Positions 26,101 to 36,224 of a DNA stretch of 64,000 nt are shown piece after piece. The number at the start of each line of letters is the position of its first letter. The first letter of the stretch is position 1. The notes under the pieces were generated by a model. The model did no database searches, was not told the origin of the DNA, and saw only the letters and a list, made by a program, of their open reading frames with translations. This stretch comes from Brienomyrus brachyistius (lineage: Eukaryota; Chordata; Actinopteri; Osteoglossiformes; Mormyridae). The DNA is taken from positions 248,001-312,000 of the forward strand of contig NC_064552.1 in NCBI RefSeq assembly GCF_023856365.1, read 5' to 3'. The translations under genes and the position numbers were made by a program.

Positions 26101-28708
26101 ATAACTCCCTGAGAAGGCCTCCTCCCCTCACTGCTCCTCTTATACTGCTTAGAGTATAACTCCCGGAGAAGGCCTCCTCCCTTCACTGCTCCTCTTATGC
26201 TACTTAGAATATAACTCCCGGAGAAGGCCTCCTCCCTTCACTGCTCCTCTTATGCTACTTAGAATATAACTCCCTGAGAAGGCCTCCTCCCCTCACTGCT
26301 CCTCTTATACTGCTTAGAGTATAACTCCCGGAGAAGGCCTCCTCCCTTCACTGCTCCTCTTATGCTACTTAGAATATAACTCCCTGAGAAGGCCTCCTCC
26401 CCTCACTGCTCCTCTTATGCTACTTAGAATATAACTCCCTGAGAAGGCCTCCTCCCCTCACTGCTCCTCTTATACTGCTTAGAGTATAACCTCCTGACAG
26501 GACTGCCTCCCTTCACTGTTGGTCTTATAGTCCCATTTTAGTCAAGAAAAATTGAATTATGGGTCATTATATTTGACAATAATGCAATATACTTAAAGTA
26601 TCATGGTGGCTCAGACCAAGAACCGCAGTATCAAAGTTGGAGCTGAAGGCCATCATACCCCCTCTATGTTTTCACCTGCAGGTGTGTGAACCGCACAACC
26701 CCTGCAAGGATGACACCCACAGCTGCCACAAGTCTGCCAGCTGCATCTTCCTCAGTCATTTCAGTGACCCCATGTACAAGTGCGAGTGTCGGATCGGCTA
26801 TGCCGGTGATGGCTTCATCTGTGGGGAGGACTTTGACCTGGATGGCTGGCCCAACCAGAACCTGGCATGTGGGGCTAATGCCACCTACCACTGCAAGAAG
26901 GTACCATGACCGGAAAGATTGGAGATCTGAGAAAAACACAGAGAAGTGCACTTTCATCACATGTGCAGCAACATTTGCTCCTTAACATGCTTACAATGTG
27001 CTGTCAATTGACTGTATATCATCCCAAGTTTCTAATACAACCCCTAAGAAGGGAGGGAGCATCCTCAGCCGTATGTTATAGCCCCTAAGAAGGGAGGGAG
27101 CATCCTCAGCCGTATGTTATAGCCCCTAAGAAGGGAGGGAGCATCCTCAGCCGTATGTTATAGCCCCTAAGAAGGGAGGGAGCATCCTCAGCCGTATGTT
27201 ATAGCCCCTAAGAAGGGAGGGAGCATCCTCAGCCGTATGTTATAGCCCCTAAGAAGGGAGGGAGCATCCTCAGCCGTATGTTATAGCCCCTAAGAAGGGA
27301 GGGAGCATCCTCAGCCGTATGTTACAACCCCTAAGAAGGGAGGGAGCATCCTCAGCCGTATGTTACAGCCCCTAAGAAGGGAGGGAGCATCCTCAGCCGT
27401 ATGTTATAGCCCCTAAGAAGGGAGGGAGCATCCTCAGCCGTATGTTATAGCCCCTAAGAAGGGAGGGAGCATCCTCAGCCGTATGTTATAGCCCCTAAGA
27501 AGGGAGGGAGCATCCTCAGCCGTATGTTATAGCCCCTAAGAAGGGAGGGAGCATCCTCAGCCGTATGTTATAGCCCCTAAGAAGGGAGGGAGCATCCTCA
27601 GCCGTATGTTATAGCCCCTAAGAAGGGAGGGAGCATCCTCAGCCGTATGTTATAGCCCCTAAGAAGGGAGGGAGCATCCTCAGCCGTATGTTATAGCCCC
27701 TAAGAAGGGAGGGAGCATCCTCAGCCGTATGTTATAGCCCCTAAGAAGGGAGGGAGCATCCTCAGCCGTATGTTATACTAACAGTTTTGTCATCTTCTTT
27801 CCTGGAGACATGTGTGCCTCTAAAGCTTTTTGGTCTCTCCATCAAATTTCAGGACAACTGCCCACATCTGCCCAACTCTGGCCAGGAGGACTTTGACAAT
27901 GACGGACAGGGTGATGCCTGCGATAGTGACGATGATAACGACGACATTGTGGATGAGAGGGTGTGTTTTCACATGCCAGCAATTCCACTTCTCAAAGGAC
28001 CTTCTTATATTATCTTGTGAAACGACCCCTTCTTCTGGGCTGACCTTGGTTACAGTCCTGCTTCATTATTTCTTGTTAGATGTGGTTAATGTTGATGTCT
28101 GCTAGCTTCTTCAGTAATGTCCTTATGGTGTTTGTTGGTTACTATAGTTAACCAGTCACCATGTCCTGTGAGATGTGTGTAATTCTCCAATCGGCTCAGT
28201 CCTAATAAAATGAGTGTCTTTGTTTTTTCTCTCGTCGTCTGAGAGTTCAAAATCATGTTTGTAATTTCCACTAACATGATCCCTCCAGGACAACTGCCCA
28301 CTGCACTACAACCCACACCAGTTTGATTATGACAAGGATGACGTTGGTGACCAGTGTGACAACTGTCCGTATGAACACAACCCTGCGCAGACGGACACGG
28401 ACAACAACGGGGAGGGTGATGCTTGTTCCATCGACATTGATGGAGACGGTCAGTTTGCTATCTTCTGATTACTCATTTATTGATTATGGTTACTAAGCTA
28501 GAGTGGCACAGTGGCACCACTGAGGCCAGGGTGTGAGTCTCCCCCATGGCTACATGTATGTGGAGTTTGCTCCAGGTACTCTGGTTTCTCCCCACAGCCC
28601 AAAGACATCCTGAGGTTGACTGGAGTTAGCAAACTGTGTGTGACTGATGTGTGTGTACCCTGTCTTACAACTTTCGTCTGGATGCTTCTACCTACTGAAT
28701 TTGGTATA

Positions 28709-28740
<32 letters not shown>

Positions 28741-31518
28741 CGTAACAGAACTCAAACCTTGAATACTCTTGAGTGAGTGACTGACTCGCCATGAATTTTA
28801 TCAACCTGCTCATGTCTTTATCCTCCTCTTCCACAGAGATTCTGAATGAGCAGGACAACTGTCCATACTTCTATAACACTGACCAGAAGGATACTGACTT
28901 GGATGGTGTGGGTGATCAGTGCGATAACTGCCCACTGGTTCACAATCCAGGACAGGTAACGATGTCGGGGTATGACGACATTTTAACAGACATGAGCTTA
29001 GATTTATTTTGATGCTCCTTCATGATAAAATTCTTGTCTGTTTATGACTCTGAAAGTGTAAGAGAGCCTTTTATCAGCAGCTGAAAGCAGTGAAGCTGCA
29101 CTTTCCCATCAAGTCACTGCTGCAGTAGCAGACAGTCTTGCTTTGACATTCTCTTACCACCTGGGCAAATGCTCCAATTTCGCCCTTAAAACCTATTGTG
29201 AAACAGTTACTTATTACATCAAACGACAGGCTGACATCAAACAAAAGACAAACTAACATTGGATGGCATCGCCCCCTGCAGGCAGACAAGGATAATGACC
29301 TTGTGGGAGACCAATGTGATAACAACCAGGATATTGATGAGGACGGCTACCAGAACAACATGGACAACTGTCCCTACATCTCCAATGCTAACCAAGCTGA
29401 CCATGACAAGGATGGCAGGGGAGATGCCTGTGACCATGATGATGACAATGATGGGATCCCTGATGACCGAGACAACTGCAGACTCGTGCCAAATCCAGAC
29501 CAGCTGGACTCGGACGGTGAGGAACAGCATAATGGGCCAGGAGAATGACGTGCATGAGCAGGGCTCAGGAAGGAGCGTGTTGAAGAGCAGGGCTGAGGAA
29601 GGAGCGTGTTGAAGAGCAGGGCTCAGGAAGGAGCGTGTTGAAGAGCAGGGCTCAGGAAGGAGCGTGTTGAAGAGCAGGGCTCAGGAAAGGGCGTGTTGAA
29701 GAGCAGGGCTCAGGAAGGGGCGTGTTGAAGAGCAGGGCTCAGGAAGGAGTGTGTGTAAGACCAAGGCTCAGGAAGAAGTGTGTGTAAGACCAAGGCTCAG
29801 GAAGGAGCATACTCTCACAAAAGTGACAAATTGTCTTTGCAGTCAAATTGTCTCTGAAATGAAACTGGCTGGTCATAAAGCATGTTTTGCCAGTGACTTG
29901 CTGTTAGAATTGGGAGGGGGAGTGGGCTTCTTGACTGCAGTATGAAGGAGATGTCATCCCAAAGCCTTTTTCTCCCTACTGCCCTCAGGAGATGGCAGAG
30001 GAGATGCCTGCAAGGATGACTTTGACAACGACAGCATCCCTGACATCCTCGACGCCTGCCCAGAGAACAATGCCATCAGTGTCACGGACTTTCGCAAGTT
30101 CCAAATGGTTCACCTTGACCCTAAGGGGACGACACAGATTGACCCCAACTGGGTGGTGAGAAACCAGGGCAAGGAGCTGGTTCAGACAGCTAATTCTGAT
30201 CCTGGCATTGCTGTGGGTGAGTTCATGCTGACATGCAGATGAAGGTGAACTGATAACTGCTACTCGGGAGTGCAAATGGCTGAGAAATGGGGCAGCACGT
30301 CCCCACAGCCACAGCTTGCCCAGGGCAGCTTCTTCCGCTGAATGACATGCCTGCTTAGCTGAAACCCTGATGCTAAGTGTCCAAGCTCTGATATCGTTAT
30401 GCTCACACAACAGGCTTCGACATCTTCAATGCAGTGGACTTCAGCGGCACTTTCTACGTGAACACGGATCGGGATGATGACTATGCCGGCTTCGTTTTTG
30501 GCTACCAGTCAAGCCGGCGCTTCTACGTAGTCATGTGGAAGCAAATCACACAGACCTACTGGGAGGAGAAGCCCTCTAAGGCCTTTGGCATTTCCGGCGT
30601 CTCACTCAAAGTGGTAAACTCCACTACGGGCACTGGCGAGAGCCTCCGGAACGCGCTGTGGCACACAGGCAATACCAAGCAGCAGGTGGGCAAAGTTAAA
30701 AAAAACTCTCATCTTTGCCATGTTTGAAGAGCCTTTCGTCTTGGCGACTCTTGCAGTTAGACATGTTGGTTGATTAGTCATGTGGTGGATGTTTCATGGC
30801 TTCCTGGTTTCTCTCTCTATGAGCAGGTCCGCACCCTCTGGCATGACCCCAATAACATCGGCTGGAAGGATTACACCGCCTATCGCTGGCATCTCATACA
30901 CAGACCCAAGACCGGTTTCATTAGGTACCGAGCCGCTAGGCAATATTTTGTTCATTACCCTTCCTGCTTAAAAACTATGCTGTTTAACCACTATACTACC
31001 TATATTAACACTATATTGCTCAACTGCTATTGTCCACCTTGACAGGGTGGTGGTTTACGAAGGAAAGCAGATCATGACCGATTCTGGTCCCATCTATGAC
31101 AGAACCTTTGCTGGGGGAAGACTGGGCCTCTTTGTCTTCTCCCAGGAGTTGGTCTTCTTCTCAGACCTGAAATATGAGTGCAGAGGTGAGATCGACGCTA
31201 TCGCTATTAGCCAAATTCCTCCTCTTCCTATTGTTATGATGTTTTGGTGTCAGGGGTCTGTTTCATGAAGCAGGATTTCTTGCTTAGCTTGATAACTGGT
31301 CAGATTTGAGGTGCCCCAGTTTAAATGGCCTTTATTTCCGTTCACTTATATTAACTTGCATTTAGTCCAGGTTAATCTGGCAGTGTAAGAAATCCTCATT
31401 TGTGAAACAGGCACATTTACTCCAAGCAGATGAACATTCACAGCTAAATAGTAACTTATTTTAATGATTACGACTAGTGTTTTCATTCTGTTGGTTTTCT
31501 CCCTTTGCAGACATCTAG
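12857..31518 (+). CDS. thbs2: Thrombospondin-2, complete multi-exon gene
   Basis: This is a secreted, calcium-binding matricellular glycoprotein; the family forms trimers and acts in cell-matrix adhesion, protease clearance and inhibition of angiogenesis. Coding exons: 12857-12923, 13176-13729, 14204-14288, 19369-19592, 20125-20262, 20643-20736, 21272-21442, 22884-23060, 23831-24004, 25178-25305, 25516-25668, 26682-26900, 27853-27960, 28289-28448, 28837-28955, 29282-29516, 29989-30216, 30414-30685, 30827-30924, 31046-31185, 31511-31518. All junctions are GT-AG and phases join without a break, giving 1183 aa (human THBS2 has 1172). Domain order is signal peptide, N-terminal laminin-G-like domain, coiled coil, VWC, three TSP type-1, three EGF-like, TSP type-3 calcium repeats and the C-terminal lectin-like domain. 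The VWC start (ICWQDGR), the TSR1 WSPWSEW motif and the C-terminal YECRDI favour THBS2 over THBS1. The ATG at 12857 gives a 22-residue signal peptide; an in-frame ATG at 12821 would add 12 residues. Whether it is the a or b fish copy cannot be told. Confidence 0.95.
14204..14288 (+). CDS. thbs2: thbs2 exon 4: end of N-terminal domain
   Basis: Encodes residues 208-235, starting GLLQSIHLIFD and ending KGCEIPKP. It closes the N-terminal domain and leads into the linker before the oligomerisation coil. It enters in phase 0 and leaves with one base. Confidence 0.9.
14289..15140. other. thbs2 intron 4, left part
   Basis: Contains a (CA)n microsatellite at 14808-14850. No exon recognised. Confidence 0.5.
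15145..15150 (-). terminator. Polyadenylation signal after the antisense frame
   Basis: AATAAA on the minus strand (TTTATT on plus), positioned as expected for an mRNA ending after the stop at 15240. Confidence 0.35.
15240..15824 (-). pseudogene. Unidentified coding-like segment antisense in thbs2 intron 4
   Basis: A minus-strand frame of about 194 codons (first ATG at 15791, stop at 15240-15242) with balanced, protein-like composition: [53 protein letters not shown], ending KSATST. A minus-strand AATAAA sits at 15145-15150, about 90 bases after the stop. Upstream, coding-like pieces continue in another frame but carry stops, so this may be the 3' end of a retrocopy or a decayed gene. I do not recognise the family. 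Confidence 0.3.
16072..18608. repeat. 68-bp minisatellite in thbs2 intron 4, about 37 copies
   Basis: The unit contains TGTCGGTTTGGGCT, GGTTCTGTAGCTT and CTCGGGATCGGAAGTAACTG. A GGTGTTAG variant in place of GGTCTTAG recurs at 16542/16678 and again 340 bases later at 16882/17018, so a five-unit block was duplicated. Confidence 0.93.
18609..19368. other. thbs2 intron 4, right part
   Basis: Unique sequence, no exon or element recognised. Confidence 0.4.
19369..19592 (+). CDS. thbs2: thbs2 exon 5: linker and coiled coil
   Basis: Encodes residues 236-310. The motif [18 protein letters not shown] holds the paired cysteines and heptad pattern that in this family form the disulphide-linked trimer. 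The acidic linker before it (residues about 236-280) is poorly conserved, as usual. The exon ends AAG GTG before a GTGAGA donor and continues with TEEN in exon 6, matching the KVTEEN context of thrombospondins. Confidence 0.92.
20085..20113. repeat. (GT)n microsatellite next to the exon 6 acceptor
   Basis: Pure GT run ending about 12 bases before exon 6 of thbs2 (CATGTCTTCAG/ACAGAGG). It replaces most of the polypyrimidine tract. Confidence 0.85.
20125..20736 (+). CDS. thbs2: thbs2 exons 6-7: von Willebrand factor C domain
   Basis: Exon 6 (20125-20262) and exon 7 (20643-20736) encode residues 311-387. The VWC (procollagen homology) domain reads from ICWQDGR through [12 protein letters not shown] to GECCPTCL, with all ten cysteines in place. 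This domain separates THBS1 and THBS2 from THBS3-5, which lack it. The intron between them is filled with G-rich imperfect repeats. Confidence 0.94.
20263..20600. repeat. G-rich imperfect tandem repeat filling thbs2 intron 6
   Basis: Loose repeats of GGTGGGGCAGG with GGTGGTGGG and ATGGGGCAGG. G-quadruplex-forming potential is evident on the plus strand. Confidence 0.75.
21272..21442 (+). CDS. thbs2: thbs2 exon 8: first TSP type-1 repeat
   Basis: Encodes residues 388-444 with the layered Trp motif WSPWSEW, then [16 protein letters not shown] and CSLSRC. TSP type-1 repeats bind CD36 and heparan sulphate, and the Trp motifs are normally C-mannosylated. Confidence 0.94.
21830..22610. repeat. Diverged minisatellite in thbs2 intron 8, about 60-bp unit
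   Basis: About 13 degraded copies with CTCCAGTGTGCACTGGCTGA, GGTGGTGGAGGTGGT and AGGTCAGCTTACT. The divergence makes it the oldest-looking array in the gene. Confidence 0.8.
22884..23060 (+). CDS. thbs2: thbs2 exon 9: second TSP type-1 repeat
   Basis: Encodes residues 445-503 with WSLWSPW and [16 protein letters not shown]; ends ADPCP. Phases on both sides fit exons 8 and 10. Confidence 0.94.
23061..23830. other. thbs2 intron 9
   Basis: Unique sequence, no element recognised. Confidence 0.4.
23831..24004 (+). CDS. thbs2: thbs2 exon 10: third TSP type-1 repeat
   Basis: Encodes residues 504-561 with [17 protein letters not shown] and CNRQECP. Its donor is G/GTAAGAG, and this same donor-like motif is then repeated through the tandem array in the following intron. 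Confidence 0.94.
24005..24830. repeat. Dimeric 50/52-bp minisatellite starting at the exon 10 donor
   Basis: Units alternate between a 50-bp form (GTAAGAGCCT, CACATCCATACCACTGAC) and a 52-bp form (GTAGGAGAACCTGGCCACAC). Both end ACACCCCTTAACCTATC. Every unit boundary carries a GTAAGAG/GTAGGAG motif; the first is the true exon 10 donor. Later copies settle into a 102-bp dimer. Confidence 0.88.
24935..25115 (-). mobile_element. SINE-like interspersed repeat
   Basis: Contains TTTTTATCCAAAGCGA at the left, GTGAAATCACTCTGCTAACCC in the middle and a tRNA-like GGGATTTCAACTGGTGAC before GAGCCATACACTGCCCC. A related copy lies at 55475-55660. Orientation is inferred from the tRNA-like end. Confidence 0.6.
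25178..26900 (+). CDS. thbs2: thbs2 exons 11-13: three EGF-like domains
   Basis: Exon 11 (25178-25305) starts [11 protein letters not shown] and ends at FCEDVNE. Exon 12 (25516-25668) holds [17 protein letters not shown]. Exon 13 (26682-26900) holds VCEPHNPC and [19 protein letters not shown] and runs into the start of the type-3 region (DLDGWPN). Residues 562-728. The DVNE before CDM resembles a calcium-binding EGF entry motif. Introns 12 and 13 each carry a minisatellite. Confidence 0.94.
25768..26520. repeat. 55-bp minisatellite in thbs2 intron 12, about 13-14 copies
   Basis: The unit contains CTGCTCCTCTTATACTGCTT, AGAGTATAACTCC and GAGAAGGCCTCCTCCC. Two main variants (TACTGCTTAGAG and TGCTACTTAGAA) alternate in places. 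Confidence 0.9.
27041..27778. repeat. 41-bp minisatellite in thbs2 intron 13, 18 copies
   Basis: Exactly 18 units spaced 41 bases apart (CATCCTCAGC from 27060 to 27757), almost without differences apart from ATAGCC/ACAACC/ACAGCC at the join. The uniformity implies very recent expansion or homogenisation. Confidence 0.95.
27853..30216 (+). CDS. thbs2: thbs2 exons 14-18: TSP type-3 calcium-binding repeats
   Basis: Exons 27853-27960, 28289-28448, 28837-28955, 29282-29516 and 29989-30216 encode residues 729-1011. The region is a run of DNCP and DxDxDGxGDxCD calcium-binding loops that wrap the calcium wire in this family. Two Arg-Gly-Asp triplets are present, at residues 903-905 (exon 17) and 939-941 (exon 18). 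The second is the classic thrombospondin RGD; the first sits where human THBS2 has Gly-Gln-Gly-Asp. Confidence 0.94.
28500..28742 (+). mobile_element. Degraded V-SINE with poly(A) tract
   Basis: GTGTGAGTCTCCCCCATGGC, TGTGGAGTTTGCTCC, TCCCCACAGCCCAAAGACAT and TGGAGTTAGCAAACTGTGTG keep the order of the V-SINE central domain of the complete copy at 6.2-6.5 kb. It ends in an A-run at about 28711-28740. It lies in thbs2 intron 15. Confidence 0.65.
29555..29815. repeat. 29-bp minisatellite in thbs2 intron 17, about 8-9 copies
   Basis: Unit GAAGAGCAGGGCTCAGGAAG plus GAGCGTGTT; the last copies change to GTGTAAGACCAAGGCTCAGG. Confidence 0.9.
30414..31518 (+). CDS. thbs2: thbs2 exons 19-22: C-terminal lectin-like domain
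   Basis: Exons 30414-30685, 30827-30924, 31046-31185 and 31511-31518 encode residues 1012-1183. [34 protein letters not shown] and [11 protein letters not shown] are strongly conserved. The last exon carries only the end of one codon, Ile and TAG (protein end YECRDI), a tiny terminal coding exon also known for THBS1 and THBS2. Confidence 0.94.
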
Positions 31519-32960
31519 GTCCTGTCAGCTGGAAGTGGGGTTTTCCAGCCGCAATCACCATGCTTACAAAGTCACACAAAGGACTGAAAATGACCCGGGG
31601 CCCAGTGCTGCAGCTCTGTTCTCGGTCTGCATCATAAAGATGCAGCGATGCACAGACCACGTTATCATGTTGTAATACATACTCATTGTCCACCGCCACC
31701 TCAACCTATGACGTTTTTATAATCCTCAGCACCTACTCCTGTTCCACCTAAGAAAGCAGAAGCTGATGTTTCCAGTAATAATCCAGGCAGGACAGAAGCC
31801 TTCAGCTCAGAATTTCATAAGCCTGCAGTAACTATACTCTAAATTCCATTATACATAATTTTTCTACAAATATATGCCTGGAAGAATTATACATTTTTTT
31901 TTTACTAAACTTATTACCATTTTGATGCTATAAAACCACCTTTCTGCAATTTTTTTTTTCCAGATTTAATTGCACGGTTGTCTACAAGTTGCCATTTTTA
32001 TTTTTAACAACTGCCAACTGCCACATTGCACCCATAAACGACACGGTGAAATTCACTTAGTAACTGAGGATTTCCTCATTAATGCAGAATCACAACATTC
32101 CGTTTTGATTGCACAAGTAGCTTTTGAAGGTAATCATTTTCTGTTACTTTGAATGAGTACTTTAAAAACATGTTATGTTCTGTTTTTAGTAAATTTCTGA
32201 TTTTTAATTTTAGGATTGACTAAAAAACAAAGTTTGCTAGCTTTTTATATTTTAATTGCTTTAGAGGGATAAGATTGTATTATAATTTCTTCTGTAAATT
32301 ATTCACGTTTCGCCTCAGATGTTGTTTTAAAATTAGACACCAGTTGTATATAATTATTTATTTGTTTACACTGACAAAATTTTAAATGAAATGCTAAATG
32401 TCATTATCCAAATTTGCCCAAGCATAACAATAAGTGGTGCGGCATGCAGTGTCCTGGTTTTACATTTGCTGAAATGGCTTCTAACAAGTATATTATCTGA
32501 AGATATGTCCTCCTCTTTATGGCGCCTTTACCCTAAATCAATGAATTATGGATTTGTTGAGGTTTCACTGTCATTTTTTTAAAGTCATATTTAGAAAAAA
32601 TAAAAAAAGACACTCGCTTGGATCAGATTATGACGTGATGAAATCTGATCTCCCCAGGCTTACTGACGCAGTTTTGAGCTTCCAAACACCCCCTGCTGGG
32701 GGCTTTATAGCATGTTGAAGCTGAGGGGTTCGGTTCCCTACCGGCCGGATCGCGGAGCTCATGTTTATGCAGACCCCGCTGGGCTCTACAAAACCTGCAT
32801 TCTCCCTAAGGTTTAATAACCACGACAGTCTGCTTTCTCTTTCTGTCAGATTTCAGCGGAAACCAACGACCGTATGTAACAGGAATGAAATTACACTGTT
32901 TCTCAAATAAACCTTTTTTTCCTAGACGTCGTCTGTTGAGTTTAATGGGAAGTGAGGTGG
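31519..32960 (+). other. thbs2 3' untranslated region (probable)
   Basis: AT-rich, no open frame of note. AATAAA-type signals occur near 32599 and at 32905-32910 (CAAATAAACC). The second is followed by a T-rich stretch and looks the better end, giving a 3' UTR of about 1.4 kb. The actual cleavage site is inferred. Confidence 0.45.
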
Positions 32961-35600
32961 TCTTGGTTGGAAACCTGGTCACAGAGAATTCGATAGTGGA
33001 TAAAACTATTTAGGAAAATATAAAAGCATACTACTTTTAATTTCATTATCTAAAATCAATATTTATTGCTTTTCAACAAAATTATTCTCTTCTTCATAAA
33101 GGAAGTCAAACTGTGGAGAGATGGATGAAATGAACTCTGTACCCCGAGCAGAAAACTGCAGTACATGGACACCCCGGTGCAGCCTGCTTACACACGTGAC
33201 ACATGATCGATTGTTTTTAAGCTTCATGCGGAATGGAAACACAAACACGATGCATGTGCATGTCGCCTGCCCTGTACTATAGCTGTAACCGTAGTTTGCA
33301 CATACTTGCACTCGACGCAGGAATGTCTCAGAGGACACCAAATTCCTCTGAACAGGGAATGCTTCCGAACTCCTAGTTTAAAGAGAAGAGTCGCTCGCGT
33401 GCTTGTTTTTAACTTAAATCTACGGGAGCCGAATTGCAACGAAAACGCGCTTGCGAAAAACACGGAAAGAGGAGCAGCGGGAGTTCAGACAGAAAAGCAG
33501 AGATTAACGCTGATGCTGGGCCATTGGAGGACACTCGGTGCACTGCCGGTAAGTGTCCGCCCCGTGCCCGAGGGAACCGCACCACGGGCTCCGTGCATTT
33601 GTAAATATTTCACAATTTCTTGGCCTCAATCAAAACCATTTCCACCAAATTTAATTAGTTTAGCAGTTGTATTTGTAAGGTTTTATACACAATGAGAACA
33701 AACTGTTTTATTCATTGTGCAATAAACCTAGAAGTGTCCGGAGCTGTCAGGAAAGAGCAAATCACCACAGGACGTCAACTACGATTACAAAGATAAAGTT
33801 TTATTAAATACAATTAATGCAGCGACCCATCGGGTCGGGTCTGGGTTCACATAAAGAGTTCTTCACAACTATCTCCCCCTAGCAAAACCAACCCCTCAAA
33901 GCATGTATCAACACACGTTACCACACAGTGAATCTCACACCATGCAACATCCCGGTTAAGGCACGGCAAACCAATAGCACGCTAAATCCCACATTTCAGG
34001 CCCTTGCAAGAGGTAAGTGAATGTGTGCAGTACCTTCTAATCCCACACGGCCACTAGCTGGCTGCGCTGCCTTCATAAAATACATAGAAATATTATCCCT
34101 GGCAAAGCAGCAACCGTCGCACTCCTGGCCCCCAGTGCTAACTGTCGTCGCCCTAATCCACATCGGGAGCTGACCCTGCAGCCTGCTATCCATCTTCACC
34201 GCCGACAGCCCTAAACAGCATACGAACGGCACCCAACTCCCTGAACTGGTGAGTGCTTACCTTGCCAGGGTCTTATCAAACACCATTTCCCCCCCAAGGT
34301 CCCCCCACATTATCTGTCTTACCTCTTTTAATACCACACCACTCAACAATGCTCAGGTGTAGCCACTTAATTAACCCCACTACCTTCCATACAAATCCCT
34401 CCCCCCACACACACACCCACAGGTCACTTCATTACAATTACAACATTTTTGTATAGTCTGTATTAACTACAGTTCTCCAGCTGTACTCCATAATACTTAT
34501 CTAGCTGTATATGTTTGATGTTTAATAATTATTCTGTTTTTGACCACACTTTATTAATAATGAGACATCGTTACATAGATTACTTACTCAACAGTTTGAT
34601 TCTTTGAGAGGCAAACCAACAGAATGAAAAGTGAAAGCCATGCCTGTGTAATTACAGTGTTAAGGGACACCAAGCCCTCAAGGCTGTAATTCATCCACAG
34701 TAGTGTGAGCAGGCCTGGACTGGCCGTCAGGAATGCCGGAAGACTTTCCGGTGGCCTGGCCTGCCGTTCAGAGCAGACCTTTAAATAATCAGATGATGAA
34801 ATGAATCAGATGTTTTAGTACAAAATGTTCAGGCACTGCATTAGTATGTTAGTAATACTACTCAGTAGTATGATCTGCCTGTCATGACCCCAGAGCACCA
34901 AGGGAGCCTCGTATCAGAGTGTATAGATAAATAAAATAAAATTTAAAAGTCCAGTTGCCTTTATATGATGAACACTCTTGGCACCCGGATGACCGGTGAC
35001 CCTCGGAAAAGCTCTGCTATTGACTGTCAAATAAACAATATTGCGTTTCATTGGTTTAGGATGCGCTGCCTCGCGACTCACCATGAGAAAAGTTTTGCTA
35101 CTTACGTTAATGATTGCGTAATTGCATCTCATGTTTATTGTAAGACCGTTGTAGTGTTTGTGGGTTTGAGGGTGGTGTTGTCTTAATCATGCACATAATC
35201 ACAGACATACTGATCATCTGTGTTCAGTTTCCTTCGTTTAGGTAAAGAATTCTGTTGTTCTTTTGTGTGTGGTTTCGTCTGGGTTGTGGATTCCACGTTG
35301 GCACTGTGCTCAGCTGAGCTGTTGTTTCCGATACTTAACCTTCAGAAAATGTTTTTTATTCCACAGCCAATCGATCAGTTTAAAAGCCATAGCAGCGACA
35401 TTGCTGATGTGCTGCTTTCACTGCATTTTCCACATCTTTTTCCGCAAACTGAAGTCACATATAGAATGAGGGGGATCAGCAAAAGATAATCCTCAGATGT
35501 GGGAGTCTGAACTCCTGAAATATGTGATAACATGATTATGGCTCATGTCATTTTTAGGAATTCTGTAAAAGTAAAACCATTCCTGTGTCTTTTTCTTATG
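32961..35600. other. Intergenic, thbs2 to kcnk1, left part
   Basis: No gene recognised. A stretch at 33306-33550 is richer in CpG and ends with CTGCCG/GTAAGTG, which would be a good donor, so an untranslated first exon is possible but unsupported. Around 33790-33830 an A/T-rich AAAGTTTTATTAAA may belong to an unclassified repeat. Confidence 0.3.
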
Positions 35601-35712
35601 GCCTGGGTTGTCGTTGGCGGGAATGAGGGTGACAATCTACTGGCAGCTTCGTGATAAAAAGGGTTTATTAACGAAAAACAGAACATACTGGGACAGGCAC
35701 AAAAAAGGACCA

Positions 35713-36214
35713 CCATCCATCCATCCATCAATCCATCCATCCATCCATCCATCTTCTACCGCTTTTCCAGGTAGGGTTGTGGGGGCAGCAGTCTAAGCAT
35801 GGAAACCCAGACTTCCTCTCCCCGGCAACTTTGTCCAGCTCCTCTGGGGGAATCCCGAGGCATTCCCAGGATATCTGAGAGACAGTCTCTCCAGCGTGTC
35901 CTGGGTGTTCCCCGGGGCCTCCTCCCAGTGGGACATGCCTGGAACACCTCACCAGGGAGGCGTCCAGGAGGCATCCTGACCAGATGCCCAAGCCACCTCA
36001 TCTGGCTCGTCTCAGCCGCTTGTATTCGTGACCTCGTTCATTCGGTCACTACCCACAGCTTGTGACCATAGGTGAGGGTAGGAACGTAGATCGACTGGTA
36101 AATCGAGAGGTTTGCCTTTTGGCTCAGCTCCTTCTTCACCATAACAGATCGATGCAGCGCCCGCATCACTGCTGACGCCACACCGACCCACCTGTCGATC
36201 TCCCGTTTCATCTT
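35713..36214 (-). mobile_element. 5'-truncated Rex3/RTE-type LINE with GATG tail
   Basis: On the minus strand two pieces of the reverse transcriptase C-terminus are seen (REIDRWVGVASAVMRALHRS and ARMPxGRLPGEVF-type LVRMPPGRLPGEVFQACPTG), split by an in-frame stop near 36040. The 3' end is a (GGAT)n tract at 35713-35752. AAAAGGACCA flanks both ends (35703-35712 and 36215-36224), a perfect 10-bp target duplication. The surrounding A-rich sequence to about 36900 looks like another, unclassified repeat, so the LINE is nested. Confidence 0.82.
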
Positions 36215-36224
36215 AAAAGGACCA

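Noticed and set aside
33306..33550. Possible untranslated first exon ending in CCG/GTAAGTG
   Set aside because: Only a good donor and mild CpG content support it; no downstream exon was found.
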